Source: Mycobacterium sp. HUMS_12744610 (GTDB lineage: Bacteria; Actinomycetota; Actinomycetes; Mycobacteriales; Mycobacteriaceae). From it: 64,000 nt of DNA. The notes beneath the pieces were generated by a model. That model was given only the letters and a program-made list of their open reading frames with translations. It searched no databases and was not told the origin of the DNA. The position numbers and the translations under genes were made by a program. Every line of letters begins with the position of its first letter. The stretch's first letter is position 1. Positions 33,686 to 41,997 of this stretch are shown here, piece after piece. The DNA lies in contig NZ_JBGEDP010000001.1 in the NCBI RefSeq assembly GCF_041206865.1, positions 1,550,001-1,614,000 on the forward strand. The letters are read 5' to 3'.

Positions 33686-35845
33686 TCATAGGGATGGTCG
33701 GAGAATGCGTAGGTGCTGCCCGCCGGGGAATAGCCATCGCGAGCTGCGAGGGCGGCCGACGGCGGCGTGAGGTGATCGGGTGGAGACCAGGGCGCGGATC
33801 AGTCGGTCTAGCGGTGCTGGGATCAGGATCGGCTCGTGTCCGAGCCGCAACCGGACGCTTTCGTCGGTGAGTTCGATGTCATCAATGGTCAGTTCGCTTC
33901 GGCCGGCGGTGTCGATCGTGTCGTCGTGTAGCAGCCAGCGTGCTTGTTCCCAGCGGGTCTCGGTGTCGATGACGCCGCTGGGGCCGTCCCATCGTTGGGC
34001 GGCGTGCTCGACTCGGGTGAGCCTGTTTCGGCGTGCCCAGCGCACGAAGTTGCCGCTGTCGCGACGCTGGCCGGCGGCGGCGCTGGTTAGCCACCGGTCG
34101 AGATCTCCCTGTCGGGCAGTGGCAAGCTTAAGGTTATGCGCGGCAAGCCAATCCAGTAGGGCAGCTGCAGATCTGATGGAGCGCTTGGCGGCGCGGGCTT
34201 GCCCGTAGGTGGTGTCGGTGTCGCCGACGCGGGCACGCAGGCGGCGGATGACGTGCCAGACGGCGTAGCGGTGCAGCAGGCCGCGCTCCTCGGGATCGAC
34301 GCGTTCGGTGATGAGGGCGGCGGTCCAGCGCTGCAACCGCAGCATCTGTTCGTCGCGGTGTGGCAGGGTGCCGATCGCGACCAGGACGCTGCGCAGGTGC
34401 TCGACCGGCTTGCCCGCGGGCAGTTCGTCGAGCGTCTCGTGCGACAGCACGCGCTGACCGGCCTCTAGCTCGCGCAAGATGGCGGGACCGCCGCCGTTAT
34501 CGAGCCATACCGCGGCCGTGTTGGGACGTTCGACCGCGACCAGGGCCTCGTAGAGGTCGCACAGGTCGGGGCGGATGTCACCGCGGGCGTCGCCGAGCAG
34601 CTCGCGCAGCCGCTGCTGCACGTTGCAGCGGGCGCACCGGCTCGTATACCGGCGGCCGCGTTGACCACATCCGGGACAGGTGCGCCAGAAACCGGACTCG
34701 TCACGAACGCATTCGGCGCAAAGCGGTTCGGCCAGCGTGCCGCCGCGGATAGGGCGGAACTCGCCGCACGAAATACATTGGGCCCACCGCTTGTGGCAGG
34801 CTTCGCACCACGGGCGGCCGGTGGCAATTGAAATCGTGCTCGGCGCGGTCCGTCCGCAGATCGCGCATTCGGCGATCGTCGGCGGGCGGCAACTGGCGCA
34901 GCGTGGTCCGTCCTCGCAGCGGATACTAACCGGTCGGCGGCGGCCGCAGTCCACGCAGACTTCCTGGTTGATCGGATCGGTGACCAGGCAGCTCGGACAC
35001 ACGGGTTGGCCCTGTTCGTCACGGGTGGCGGCTTCGCGAAGCGCGCCGCAGCGAGCGCATGGTTGGGCACGGGACTTGGCGGTGCAGCTGCGGCATAACC
35101 ACTTTCCGCCGATAGGCCGGTGCAGGTGGATGATTCGACCACAACCGGGGCAGGCCGGGTGGACAATGCCTTTCGCTCCGGCGTCCCCGAGCTGGTCGAT
35201 CAACCGCAGCACCGCAGGATCAGACGCCTCGGCACCGGCGCCGGTCAGCAGGGCGGGTCGCTGCTGCAATGCCCACGCCAATCGGTATCGGCGTCCGGCA
35301 CGCGGCACCACCGCCTCGATTGCCGCGTTGATCTCCTCACCCGACAAGCTCGGGTCTGCTCGCCTCACGACGTCGACGATGAGCGGCGTCGGATCCCGCC
35401 CGTCATCGGGCAGGCATCGTGAACACCTGGGTCGGCCGTCGCGGTCGCGAAGGTAAACCGGCCTGCTCGAGCCGCATATTGTGCAGGGTTCTCGTCGAGG
35501 ACCGCACTTCGCGCAATACCAGTCATCCCCGCGTCGCTGCAGGGTGTGTAGATGCTTGCCGCAACCTGCGCAAACCGGAGACGAAATATGCATGGCGCCA
35601 GCCGCATTCAGCGCGATCAGCAGCTCACCAATCCCACGTGGCGCTGGCGAGCGCCCGTCGGTCAACACTGCGGGCCGGTCCAGCAATGCCTGGGCGAGGC
35701 GGCGCCGTTTCGCTCGTCCACCGGCCATCGCCTCGACCAGTCCGATGACCGTGCGTCGATCCAGCCCGGGCTTTTCGCCAAGCACCAGATCGACGATGAC
35801 CCCGATCGGGTCGGCGAGCACCTCAGATGCGAATGTCTTTGGCAT
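33686..35845 (-). CDS. zinc-ribbon-rich tyrosine recombinase B, C-terminally truncated
   Basis: The 719-residue protein has an N-terminal helical part and then about 12 CxxC pairs in residues 90-430 (for example CAGCGKHLH, CAKCG, CTICGSS, CVDCGRR, CISCGEF, CPGCGQRG), enough for several zinc ribbons. A recombinase-like core follows (LLHRYAVWHVIRRLRARVG, AALLDWLAAHNLKLATARQG, RWLFPGGQ). The last residues come from the junction with the monooxygenase fragment, so the true C-terminus with the catalytic Tyr is lost. The segment that normally holds the first catalytic Arg also seems deleted, between DTIDTAGR and SELTIDD. It starts 3 bp after the HTH gene. Confidence 0.72.
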   Translation of the reverse strand: MPKTFASEVLADPIGVIVDLVLGEKPGLDRRTVIGLVEAMAGGRAKRRRLAQALLDRPAVLTDGRSPAPRGIGELLIALNAAGAMHISSPVCAGCGKHLHTLQRRGDDWYCAKCGPRREPCTICGSSRPVYLRDRDGRPRCSRCLPDDGRDPTPLIVDVVRRADPSLSGEEINAAIEAVVPRAGRRYRLAWALQQRPALLTGAGAEASDPAVLRLIDQLGDAGAKGIVHPACPGCGRIIHLHRPIGGKWLCRSCTAKSRAQPCARCGALREAATRDEQGQPVCPSCLVTDPINQEVCVDCGRRRPVSIRCEDGPRCASCRPPTIAECAICGRTAPSTISIATGRPWCEACHKRWAQCISCGEFRPIRGGTLAEPLCAECVRDESGFWRTCPGCGQRGRRYTSRCARCNVQQRLRELLGDARGDIRPDLCDLYEALVAVERPNTAAVWLDNGGGPAILRELEAGQRVLSHETLDELPAGKPVEHLRSVLVAIGTLPHRDEQMLRLQRWTAALITERVDPEERGLLHRYAVWHVIRRLRARVGDTDTTYGQARAAKRSIRSAAALLDWLAAHNLKLATARQGDLDRWLTSAAAGQRRDSGNFVRWARRNRLTRVEHAAQRWDGPSGVIDTETRWEQARWLLHDDTIDTAGRSELTIDDIELTDESVRLRLGHEPILIPAPLDRLIRALVSTRSPHAAVGRPRSSRWLFPGGQHLRILRPSL

Positions 35846-35848
35846 TGC

Positions 35849-36181
35849 TTAGCTTTCAATGCCGCTGATGCGAGCGCGTTTTGGCCGCAGTCCGCCCAGA
35901 CCGGCGTCGGCGCCGCCAGCGGCACGTTTCTTGCGCGTCGGCGCGGCTGCGGCGACCGGTTCGATCAGCTCGTCCATCCGGCAGTCCAGGACGTCCAGCA
36001 GCGCCATCAGAATATTCAGGCTCAGCCGCTCGGGTCGCTCGACGACGAGCCGATAGACCTGGCTGGACGACAGATGGATGCCGCGTTGCGCCAACGGCTC
36101 TATCAGGTCGGTGGTGCTGAACATCTCGCGTGCAGCCATCACCTGACGCAGGTGCCATCGGTAGTCGAGTTTGCGGGCCAT
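35849..36181 (-). CDS. small XRE-type HTH protein B of the multi-recombinase element
   Basis: The 110-residue protein has a Cro-type HTH (TTDLIEPLAQRG, LSSSQVYRLVVERPERLSL, ILMALLDVLDCRMDELIEP) and a basic, Ala/Gly-rich tail. Its ATG overlaps the stop of the upstream recombinase by one base (TGATG), and recombinase B follows 3 bp later, so the three are translated as a unit. It probably regulates the operon or assists recombination, as TnpC does in Tn554 (inference). Confidence 0.75.
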   Translation of the reverse strand: MARKLDYRWHLRQVMAAREMFSTTDLIEPLAQRGIHLSSSQVYRLVVERPERLSLNILMALLDVLDCRMDELIEPVAAAAPTRKKRAAGGADAGLGGLRPKRARISGIES

Positions 36182-37308
36182 CAGGACTCCTTGCCGCTCG
36201 TGGGGTCGGGCGCCGTGTCGAACGCCGGCGCCAGGGCTTTGCGCAGCGCGGTGTTCATGAAGTCACCGGACACGTGGGTGTAGATCGCGGTGGACGTATC
36301 GCAGCGATGCCCAACGGCCTCCTGGATGAATCGTCGGTCAACGCCCTCCTCAGTAAGGTGCGTCACCCACGAATGCCTAAGGCTATGTGGACTAAGGGTT
36401 TTCGGTAGCCCGAGCGCGTCACGGTATGTGACGAAGCGGGCGTTGATCTCTGCCGGGGCGATGCGACCGCCACGTTCGGTCACCCACAGTGCCGGATGGT
36501 CCTCGCACCCGAAACGGGGCCTGATGTTGTCGACGTAGTCGGCGACCGCTTCCACCGCCCACCCCATGACCGACGGCACGTTGCGTCGCCGCGGCGGTTG
36601 CCCGCGCACCGACTTGCCATAGCGCACATGCAGCATCCCGAACCGGCCGAACTCCGGCACCGCCGGGTTACGGCCCCAGTCAACTACATCCAGCTTCGCC
36701 GTCTCGGTCCGCCTCAGGCCCCACCCATACACCACTTTGAATAACGTCGCATCCCGGTAGGCGGCCAACGCGCCCTTGCGTTTCGCGCACACCGCACGCT
36801 CAACCTGGTCGTCGGCGTAGTCGAGAAACCGCTGCAACTCCTCGCGGGTGAATGGCCGGGCCTTCGGGTTGCCCTCGTAGCCATTGAGGTGCTCTATCGT
36901 GTTCCACTCATGGCAGATCGGCACCGGATGCACACCCGAACCAAACTCCTGCTCGCACACCGCAACCCAGCTATAACGGCCGTCGCACAAATACTCGCTG
37001 AACAATCGCAGCTCGGTCTGATAGCCGCGAATCGTCGAAGGTGCCAGATGCGACTCCGCCATCAACGACTGCGTCCACTCGTCGACATGACCCGGCAGCC
37101 AATGCCACGGGTACTCGTTAGTGAACGTCGCAAACCGGCGCACCAACCGCTCCCGCGGCGCGATGGTCTCCTCCCGCAAACCACGCGCAACCTGCTGGGC
37201 ACGCCATCCGCGCAACATCGCCTCCAGCACAGCGTCTTCCGGACGCAACTGCACAACTCCGGAGACCAGCTCCAGATGCGCCGACCCAGCCAGATCTGCC
37301 CGCACCAC
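36181..37308 (-). CDS. tyrosine recombinase 2 of the multi-recombinase element
   Basis: The 375-residue phage-integrase-family protein has a SAM-like core-binding domain (DEWTQSLMAESHLAPSTIRG) and a catalytic domain with the complete R-K-H-x-x-R-H-Y set. These are GWGLRRTET, VRYGKSVRG, SPHSLRHSWVTH, EAVGHRCDTSTAIYTHV. It is therefore likely active. In Tn554 and RIT elements, adjacent recombinases act together in transposition. Confidence 0.88.
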   Translation of the reverse strand: MVRADLAGSAHLELVSGVVQLRPEDAVLEAMLRGWRAQQVARGLREETIAPRERLVRRFATFTNEYPWHWLPGHVDEWTQSLMAESHLAPSTIRGYQTELRLFSEYLCDGRYSWVAVCEQEFGSGVHPVPICHEWNTIEHLNGYEGNPKARPFTREELQRFLDYADDQVERAVCAKRKGALAAYRDATLFKVVYGWGLRRTETAKLDVVDWGRNPAVPEFGRFGMLHVRYGKSVRGQPPRRRNVPSVMGWAVEAVADYVDNIRPRFGCEDHPALWVTERGGRIAPAEINARFVTYRDALGLPKTLSPHSLRHSWVTHLTEEGVDRRFIQEAVGHRCDTSTAIYTHVSGDFMNTALRKALAPAFDTAPDPTSGKES

Positions 37309-37436
37309 GCCGCCTCCAACCTGAATCCCCGCAACCGTCCGGCGAAAGGATCATGCATCCAACGGGCGCGATATGCAAGCAATGCAGGTGGGACGCCCTG
37401 TCCTGTAGGCGACATGACACCATAGCCAGATCTGCT

Positions 37437-38429
37437 TCAGCAGGCGACCAGCGGAGACGCGCCCGTCTGATGCAATTTCTGATAGTTCACATAGCGCATG
37501 GTCGAACTCACCGTCCAATGACCCAAAAGCTGTTGGATCGCCACCAGATCAACGCCACGCTCGTAGTTGTGTGTCGCGCAAGCGCGACGCAGCGCGTGTG
37601 GGCTGAACCGCTCCGCGACCGGTCGGCCCTCCAGCTCCATCAGATACCGCAGCCGGTTGCGGATCGTGCCACGATTCAGCGGACCACCGGACTCGTCGGC
37701 AAACAACACCGGCGACTCCGGAAACTTCGGCCGCACATCGGCCAAAAACCACCGCAACAACGCGTCCAACCCGTCCAGCATCGGCACCCACCGCGGCCTA
37801 GGACCGGACATGTGGGCGGCCTTGCCGAATCGCACGTGCAACTTGCCGAACGGTCCACGCCCGAAATGCACGTCCACTATCTCCAGCAGTGCAGACTCTT
37901 CCGATCGCAGCCCAGCGTGATACAGGGTCCGAAACAACGCGTAGTCCCGCGCGGCCGGACCGTACTTGCGGGCGGTGGCGATCCTCGACTTCAAGAACTC
38001 GAAGAACTCGCTCACCCGGTCGGGGGTCGGCGGCGCCCCGACTGCCGGCGACTCGTCACCTACGTGCCGTGAAGCGTTGAACTCATCAACCGGGCACACC
38101 AAGCGCACACCGAACCCGGCCTCGATCTCGGCAGCCTTACGGGCCTGCAGGAACCGGTGAAACCCCTTGAAGATCTGCACGTACTCGCGCCGCGTCGACG
38201 CCGAACGGCCCGCCACCGCCAGCTCGCCAACCACGCGATCGATGTCCTCGCTGGTGACCTCCCACGCCGGACGCCCCAGTGCGGCCAACGTCCGCTCCAA
38301 CAACCCGATGTCATTGTCGATCGTCACCGGGCTAAACCCGCGCGCCCGCCAACGCCACGAACGCATCGACGCATTCCCGTTGAAAGACAACAGGATCCCT
38401 AACAACGGGCTCGACCGGGACGGCGCCAC
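37437..38429 (-). CDS. tyrosine recombinase 1 of the multi-recombinase element
   Basis: The 330-residue protein has an N-terminal core-binding domain (TIDNDIGLLERTLAALG, SASTRREYVQIFKGFHRFL). The catalytic set is complete: YHAGLRSEES, VRFGKAAH, SPHALRRACATH, LLGHWTVSSTMRYVN. It is the first gene of the minus-strand operon. The start at 38429 is the longest possible, and a start some 20 codons later (MRSWRWRARGFS) is equally reasonable. 128 bp of non-coding DNA separate it from recombinase 2. Confidence 0.87.
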   Translation of the reverse strand: MAPSRSSPLLGILLSFNGNASMRSWRWRARGFSPVTIDNDIGLLERTLAALGRPAWEVTSEDIDRVVGELAVAGRSASTRREYVQIFKGFHRFLQARKAAEIEAGFGVRLVCPVDEFNASRHVGDESPAVGAPPTPDRVSEFFEFLKSRIATARKYGPAARDYALFRTLYHAGLRSEESALLEIVDVHFGRGPFGKLHVRFGKAAHMSGPRPRWVPMLDGLDALLRWFLADVRPKFPESPVLFADESGGPLNRGTIRNRLRYLMELEGRPVAERFSPHALRRACATHNYERGVDLVAIQQLLGHWTVSSTMRYVNYQKLHQTGASPLVAC

Positions 38430-38580
38430 CGGGAATCAGCCGGAGACCCTCCACCACCCGCACACCTTCTTCCCACCTAACTCGTTAAGGCAGCACCTAA
38501 CATATCGCGATAATGCCTTGAAGATCGATGCGACACGCAGAGCAGTCGAAAGTCCAGCTAGCAGGGGAAATCGGTCATAA

Positions 38581-38591
38581 CGAACATGTGC
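38581..38591. repeat. right-end inverted repeat of the multi-recombinase element
   Basis: CGAACATGTGC is the exact inverse of GCACATGTTCG at 28684-28694. It lies about 7 bp inside the junction that restores istB. Apart from this site, the 152 bp between recombinase 1 and the repeat are non-coding, and they probably hold the element promoter. Confidence 0.65.
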
Positions 38592-38598
38592 CAGCTCC

Positions 38599-38761
38599 AG
38601 TTGAATGGCTGGCCGTCATGACCGACCCCCTGCTGGCCCAATCGGCTGTCGACAGAATCACCTCGACAGCGCATGAACTCATCATCGAAGGCCAGTCCTA
38701 CCGACGCCGTCAGAAGCCCTCAGTTGACACCAGCCCGACGACCACCGATCATCCCCAATGA
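38599..38761 (+). pseudogene. istB: IstB ATPase, C-terminal part
   Basis: In-frame coding from VEWLAVMTDPLLAQSAVDRI through HELIIEGQSYRRRQKPS to the stop at 38761 is the normal end of IstB. It completes the N-terminal part at 28031-28674 once the 9,924-bp element is removed. The stop lies 61 bp before the IS21 right end. Confidence 0.92.
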
Positions 38762-38828
38762 GCCAAACAGGTGGTCCATAGTTACTGGCCAACCGGTGGT
38801 CCCATCCTCGTGGCAAATGACAGTTGGG

Positions 38829-39323
38829 CACGAACATCGACGTGCCGTCGATCGCGCAGACCAGCAGGCCGTGCCAGCGTGCGGCGCCGACGGCCGGGCC
38901 GCGCAGCAGCGTGAACAATTCGCGCAGCGGGGCAACTCCGACACGTCGCAATGCTTGGGACAGTGCCGAGGACCCCGGTGTGGCCACGGTGGCCGGGTCC
39001 AGACCGGCCACCAACCGCGCCCAGACCTGCTGGTATCCGATCTCGGCGAACAAGGCCGCAGCCAGCAGCAGATACACCACCACCCGCGACGGCAACACCC
39101 GAACACGGCGCTGCATGCCGCCGGTGTTCTCCAAGGCGGCATCGACGAGGTCAAACGACACGATCCGGGTCAACTCGCCCAGGTGACCCGGCGCGAACGG
39201 CCCCTGCTGGCCCGGCGCAGCAGGACAGATGACAGACTGAACAGACAGCGGAACTCCCAGGTGAGATGGTGTCTTTGGACGGACAATCCATCGATACCGG
39301 GAGTTCCGCTGTCCTACCGGCAC
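38829..39323 (-). pseudogene. IS4-family transposase, N-terminal half
   Basis: This encodes the IS4 N-terminal domain (APGHLGELTRIVSFDLVDAAL, LPSRVVVYLLLAAALFAEIG) up to the first catalytic Asp in CAIDGTSMFVPN, where the IS21 element is inserted. The start is uncertain: the open frame begins at 39323, but family proteins start nearer APGQQGPFAPG. The combined open frame with the other half is up to 473 codons. Confidence 0.88.
39244..39313. terminator. 15-bp perfect inverted repeat in the IS4 transposase leader
   Basis: GACAGCGGAACTCCC (39244-39258) and GGGAGTTCCGCTGTC (39299-39313) can form a 15-bp stem with a 40-nt loop just inside the IS4 right end. Such structures in insertion sequences often block read-through transcription or hide the transposase start from impinging transcripts. 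That role is inference. Confidence 0.5.
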
Positions 39324-39383
39324 CTACACCCGGCGTGTCACAATTGCCACACCAGTCACACCCTTAACTGCGCGGCATTGGGG

Positions 39384-40808
39384 TTAGGGCCCGTCCGGGG
39401 CGGCCTCGACCCGGGTCATTGCCAACACGTCGAGGCGGCGGTCCAGCTCCTCGATCGAGAGCTTGTCGCCGATCAGCCCGCGGTCGATGACGGTCTGCCG
39501 AATGGTCTTGCGTTCCTTGAGCGCCTGTTTGGCCACCGCCGCGGCCTCCTCGTAGCCGATGGCCGAGTTCAGCGGCGTCACGATCGACGGGGAGGATTCG
39601 GCCAGCTCGCGCAGGTGCTCGACGTTGGCCTTCAGCCCGACGATGCAGCGTTCGGCGAACAGCGTCGACACGTTGGTCAGCAGCTTGAAGGACTCCAGGA
39701 TGTTGCGGGCCATCATCGGGATGTAGACGTTGAGCTCGAAGGCGCCATTCGCTCCGCCCCAGGCGATCGCGGCGTCGTTGCCGATCACCTGCGCTGCGAC
39801 CTGGGTAACCGCTTCCGGCAGAACCGGATTGACCTTTCCCGGCATGATCGAACTGCCGGGCTGCAGGTCCGGCAGCTGGATTTCGGCCAGCCCGGTCAGC
39901 GGACCCGACCCCATCCAGCGCACGTCGTTGGCGATCTTGGTCAGCGACACCGCGATGGTGCGCAGCGCACCGGAGGCCTCGACCAATCCGTCGCGGGCGG
40001 CCTGGGCCTCGAAAGAGTTTGTCGCGGTGCGCAACTGGGAGATGCCCGTCCGCTCCACCAGCACCGCCACGACCTTGGTGCCGAAGCCGTCGGGGGCGTT
40101 GAGGCCGGTGCCGACGGCGGTGCCGCCGATGGCCAGCTCCCCGAGCCGGGGCAGGGTGGCGCACACCCGCTCGATGCCGGCCTCGACCTGGCGGGCGTAC
40201 CCGCTGAACTCCTGGCCCAGGGTCACCGGGACCGCGTCCATCAGGTGGGTGCGGCCCGACTTGACCACCGTCTGCCACTCGTCGGCCTTGGCGGCCAACG
40301 CGTCCTGCAGCACCTCCAGCGCGGGGATCAGGTGATTCACCGCGGCCTCGGTGGCCGCGATGTGGGTGGCGGTGGGGAAGGTGTCGTTGGAGGACTGCGA
40401 CATGTTGACGTCGTCGTTGGGGTGCACCGTGACGCCGTTGCGTGCGGCGATGGAGGCGATCACCTCGTTGGTGTTCATGTTGGAGCTGGTGCCCGAACCC
40501 GTCTGGAAGACGTCGATCGGGAACTGGTCGTCGTGCTGGCCGTCGGCGATCTCGGCCGCCGCGGCCATGATCGCGTCGGCCTTCTCCGGGGCCAGCAGCC
40601 CGAGGTCCTTGTTCACCTGGGCGCAGGCGCCCTTGAGCAGGCCCAGCGCCCGGATCTGGGCGCGCTCCAGGCCGCGGCCCGAGATCGGGAAGTTCTCCAC
40701 CGCGCGTTGAGTTTGGGCGCGCCACAACGCTTTTGCGGGCACCCGGACCTCGCCCATGGTGTCGTGCTCGATGCGGTACTCGGTGCTTTCGGAGCCGTCA
40801 GCGGCCAT
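39384..40808 (-). CDS. fum: fumarate hydratase, class II
   Basis: This oxygen-stable TCA-cycle enzyme interconverts fumarate and malate. The 474 residues carry the superfamily signature [11 protein letters not shown], the substrate-binding [15 protein letters not shown] and SSNDTFPT blocks, and the active-site region [11 protein letters not shown]. Its stop (TAA, 39384-39386) lies inside the 10-bp target duplication of the IS4 element. It is 29 bp downstream of glpX on the same strand, a two-gene operon conserved with Rv1099c-Rv1098c. Confidence 0.96.
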   Translation of the reverse strand: MAADGSESTEYRIEHDTMGEVRVPAKALWRAQTQRAVENFPISGRGLERAQIRALGLLKGACAQVNKDLGLLAPEKADAIMAAAAEIADGQHDDQFPIDVFQTGSGTSSNMNTNEVIASIAARNGVTVHPNDDVNMSQSSNDTFPTATHIAATEAAVNHLIPALEVLQDALAAKADEWQTVVKSGRTHLMDAVPVTLGQEFSGYARQVEAGIERVCATLPRLGELAIGGTAVGTGLNAPDGFGTKVVAVLVERTGISQLRTATNSFEAQAARDGLVEASGALRTIAVSLTKIANDVRWMGSGPLTGLAEIQLPDLQPGSSIMPGKVNPVLPEAVTQVAAQVIGNDAAIAWGGANGAFELNVYIPMMARNILESFKLLTNVSTLFAERCIVGLKANVEHLRELAESSPSIVTPLNSAIGYEEAAAVAKQALKERKTIRQTVIDRGLIGDKLSIEELDRRLDVLAMTRVEAAPDGP

Positions 40809-40837
40809 TGGTGAACGTCCTCGCTGGTGGTGTCGGA

Positions 40838-41917
40838 TTACGGCAGGGGATAGGCGGCGGAACTGTCGCCGGTGAAGTCGATGGCGGAGTACTCGTTGAG
40901 CTTCGAAAGCCGGTGGTAGGCCTCGATCATGCGTACGGTGCCCGACTTCGACCGCATCACGATCGACTGGGTGGTGCAGCCGCCGGGGTAGTACCGCACC
41001 CCCTTGAGCAGGTCGCCGTCGGTGACGCCGGTGGCGCAGAAGAAGACGTTCTCCCCGGACACCAGGTCCTCGGTGGTCAGCACCTGGTCGAGGTCGTAGC
41101 CGGCGTCGAGCGCCTTGCGGCGTTCCGCGTCATCCACCGGCGCCAGCTGCGCTTGGATGGCGCCGCCCATGCAGCGGATCGCCGCGGCGGCGATGATGCC
41201 CTCCGGGGTCCCGCCGATGCCGGCCAGCATGTCGGTGCCCGACTGGTACCGGCACGCCGAGATGGCGCCGGCGACGTCGCCGTCGGTGATCAGCCGGATG
41301 CGCGCGCCGGTGGCCCGGACGTCCTCGATCAGCTGCGCGTGCCGGGGCCGGTCCAGGATGCACACCGTCATGTCGCGCACCGACAGGTGTTTGACCTTGG
41401 CCACCGCCCGGATGTTCTCGGCGATCGGCGCGGTGATGTCGAGCACGTGCACCGCCTCGGGCCCGACGGCGATCTTGTTCATGTAGTAGACCGCCGACGG
41501 GTCGAACATCGCCCCGCGCTCGGCCACGGCCAGCACCGAGATCGCGTTGGGCATGCCCTTGCTCATCAGCGTCGTGCCGTCGATCGGGTCGACGGCGAAG
41601 TCGCACTCCGGGCCGTCGCCGTTGCCGACCTCCTCGCCGTTGTAGAGCATCGGCGCGTCGTCCTTCTCGCCCTCGCCGATGACGACCACGCCGCGCATCG
41701 ACACCGAGTTGACCAGTTCGCGCATCGCGTCGACGGCCGCCCCGTCGCCGCCCTCCTTGTCGCCGCGGCCCACCCAGCGCCCGGCGGCCATGGCGCCGGC
41801 CTCGGTGACCCGCACGAGCTCGAGCGCCAGGTTGCGGTCGGGGGCTTCCCCGCGCGAGCGCGGGTGCGTCGGGCCGCGGCGCCCGGGTTCCGACGGTCGG
41901 TCGCCCTCAACTGTCAT
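40838..41917 (-). CDS. glpX: fructose-1,6-bisphosphatase class II
   Basis: GlpX is the gluconeogenic fructose-1,6-bisphosphatase of mycobacteria, a lithium-sensitive metal-dependent enzyme. The 359-residue protein has the phosphatase motif [11 protein letters not shown], metal ligands in VVIGEGEKD, and the substrate-binding [14 protein letters not shown] block. It is first in the operon with fum, linking gluconeogenesis and the TCA cycle. Confidence 0.95.
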   Translation of the reverse strand: MTVEGDRPSEPGRRGPTHPRSRGEAPDRNLALELVRVTEAGAMAAGRWVGRGDKEGGDGAAVDAMRELVNSVSMRGVVVIGEGEKDDAPMLYNGEEVGNGDGPECDFAVDPIDGTTLMSKGMPNAISVLAVAERGAMFDPSAVYYMNKIAVGPEAVHVLDITAPIAENIRAVAKVKHLSVRDMTVCILDRPRHAQLIEDVRATGARIRLITDGDVAGAISACRYQSGTDMLAGIGGTPEGIIAAAAIRCMGGAIQAQLAPVDDAERRKALDAGYDLDQVLTTEDLVSGENVFFCATGVTDGDLLKGVRYYPGGCTTQSIVMRSKSGTVRMIEAYHRLSKLNEYSAIDFTGDSSAAYPLP

Positions 41918-41997
41918 AGCTGCTGATTGTTACAGAAGCACGCCCGTCCGCTGGAGCTGGGCTGTGGCTGGCGCCGGCCGGCTGGAATACTGCAGGG

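Larger units (their letters stand above)
28675..38598 (-). mobile_element. Tn554/RIT-like multi-recombinase element
   Basis: This 9.9-kb insert in istB (8.5 kb without its IS256 copy) leaves no visible target duplication. It carries inverted GCACATGTTCG words near both ends (28684-28694, 38581-38591). It encodes on the minus strand two classical tyrosine recombinases, two small HTH proteins, two zinc-ribbon-rich recombinases (one truncated, one interrupted) and a truncated flavin monooxygenase. Tn554 encodes TnpA, TnpB and small TnpC, and RIT elements carry three recombinases; the gene set here resembles both. The boundaries are set by restoring istB. Confidence 0.8.
23741..38822 (+). mobile_element. 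IS21-family element, expanded to 15 kb by further insertions
   Basis: The ends have the IS21-type form TGT...ACA. The left end reads TGTCGACCGCCACGGTGATG and the right end, inverted, TGTCATTTGCCACGAGGATG; both continue GGGACCAC. Internal GGACCACC repeats near both ends are also typical of IS21. A 6-bp target duplication GTTGGG (23735-23740, 38823-38828) lies in the IS4 transposase gene. It carries istA and istB, both interrupted. Confidence 0.9.
22784..39380 (-). mobile_element. IS4-family element, split in two by a 15-kb nested insertion
   Basis: Terminal inverted repeats CAATGCCGCGCAGTTA (from 22784) and TAACTGCGCGGCATTG (to 39380) bound the element. A 10-bp target duplication GGGTTAGGGC flanks it (22774-22783 and 39381-39390). 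Without the nested DNA it is about 1.5 kb with one minus-strand transposase. Removing the IS21 insert and one 6-bp duplicate brings the two transposase halves into the same frame. The duplicated target holds the stop codons of the two convergent host genes. Confidence 0.9.

Noticed and set aside
38528..38761. Independent 77-codon gene
   Set aside because: Only the part from 38599 is coding, and it is the missing end of istB.
38673..40814. 713-codon plus-strand open frame
   Set aside because: Antisense to the IS4 transposase half and fum; no recognisable domain.
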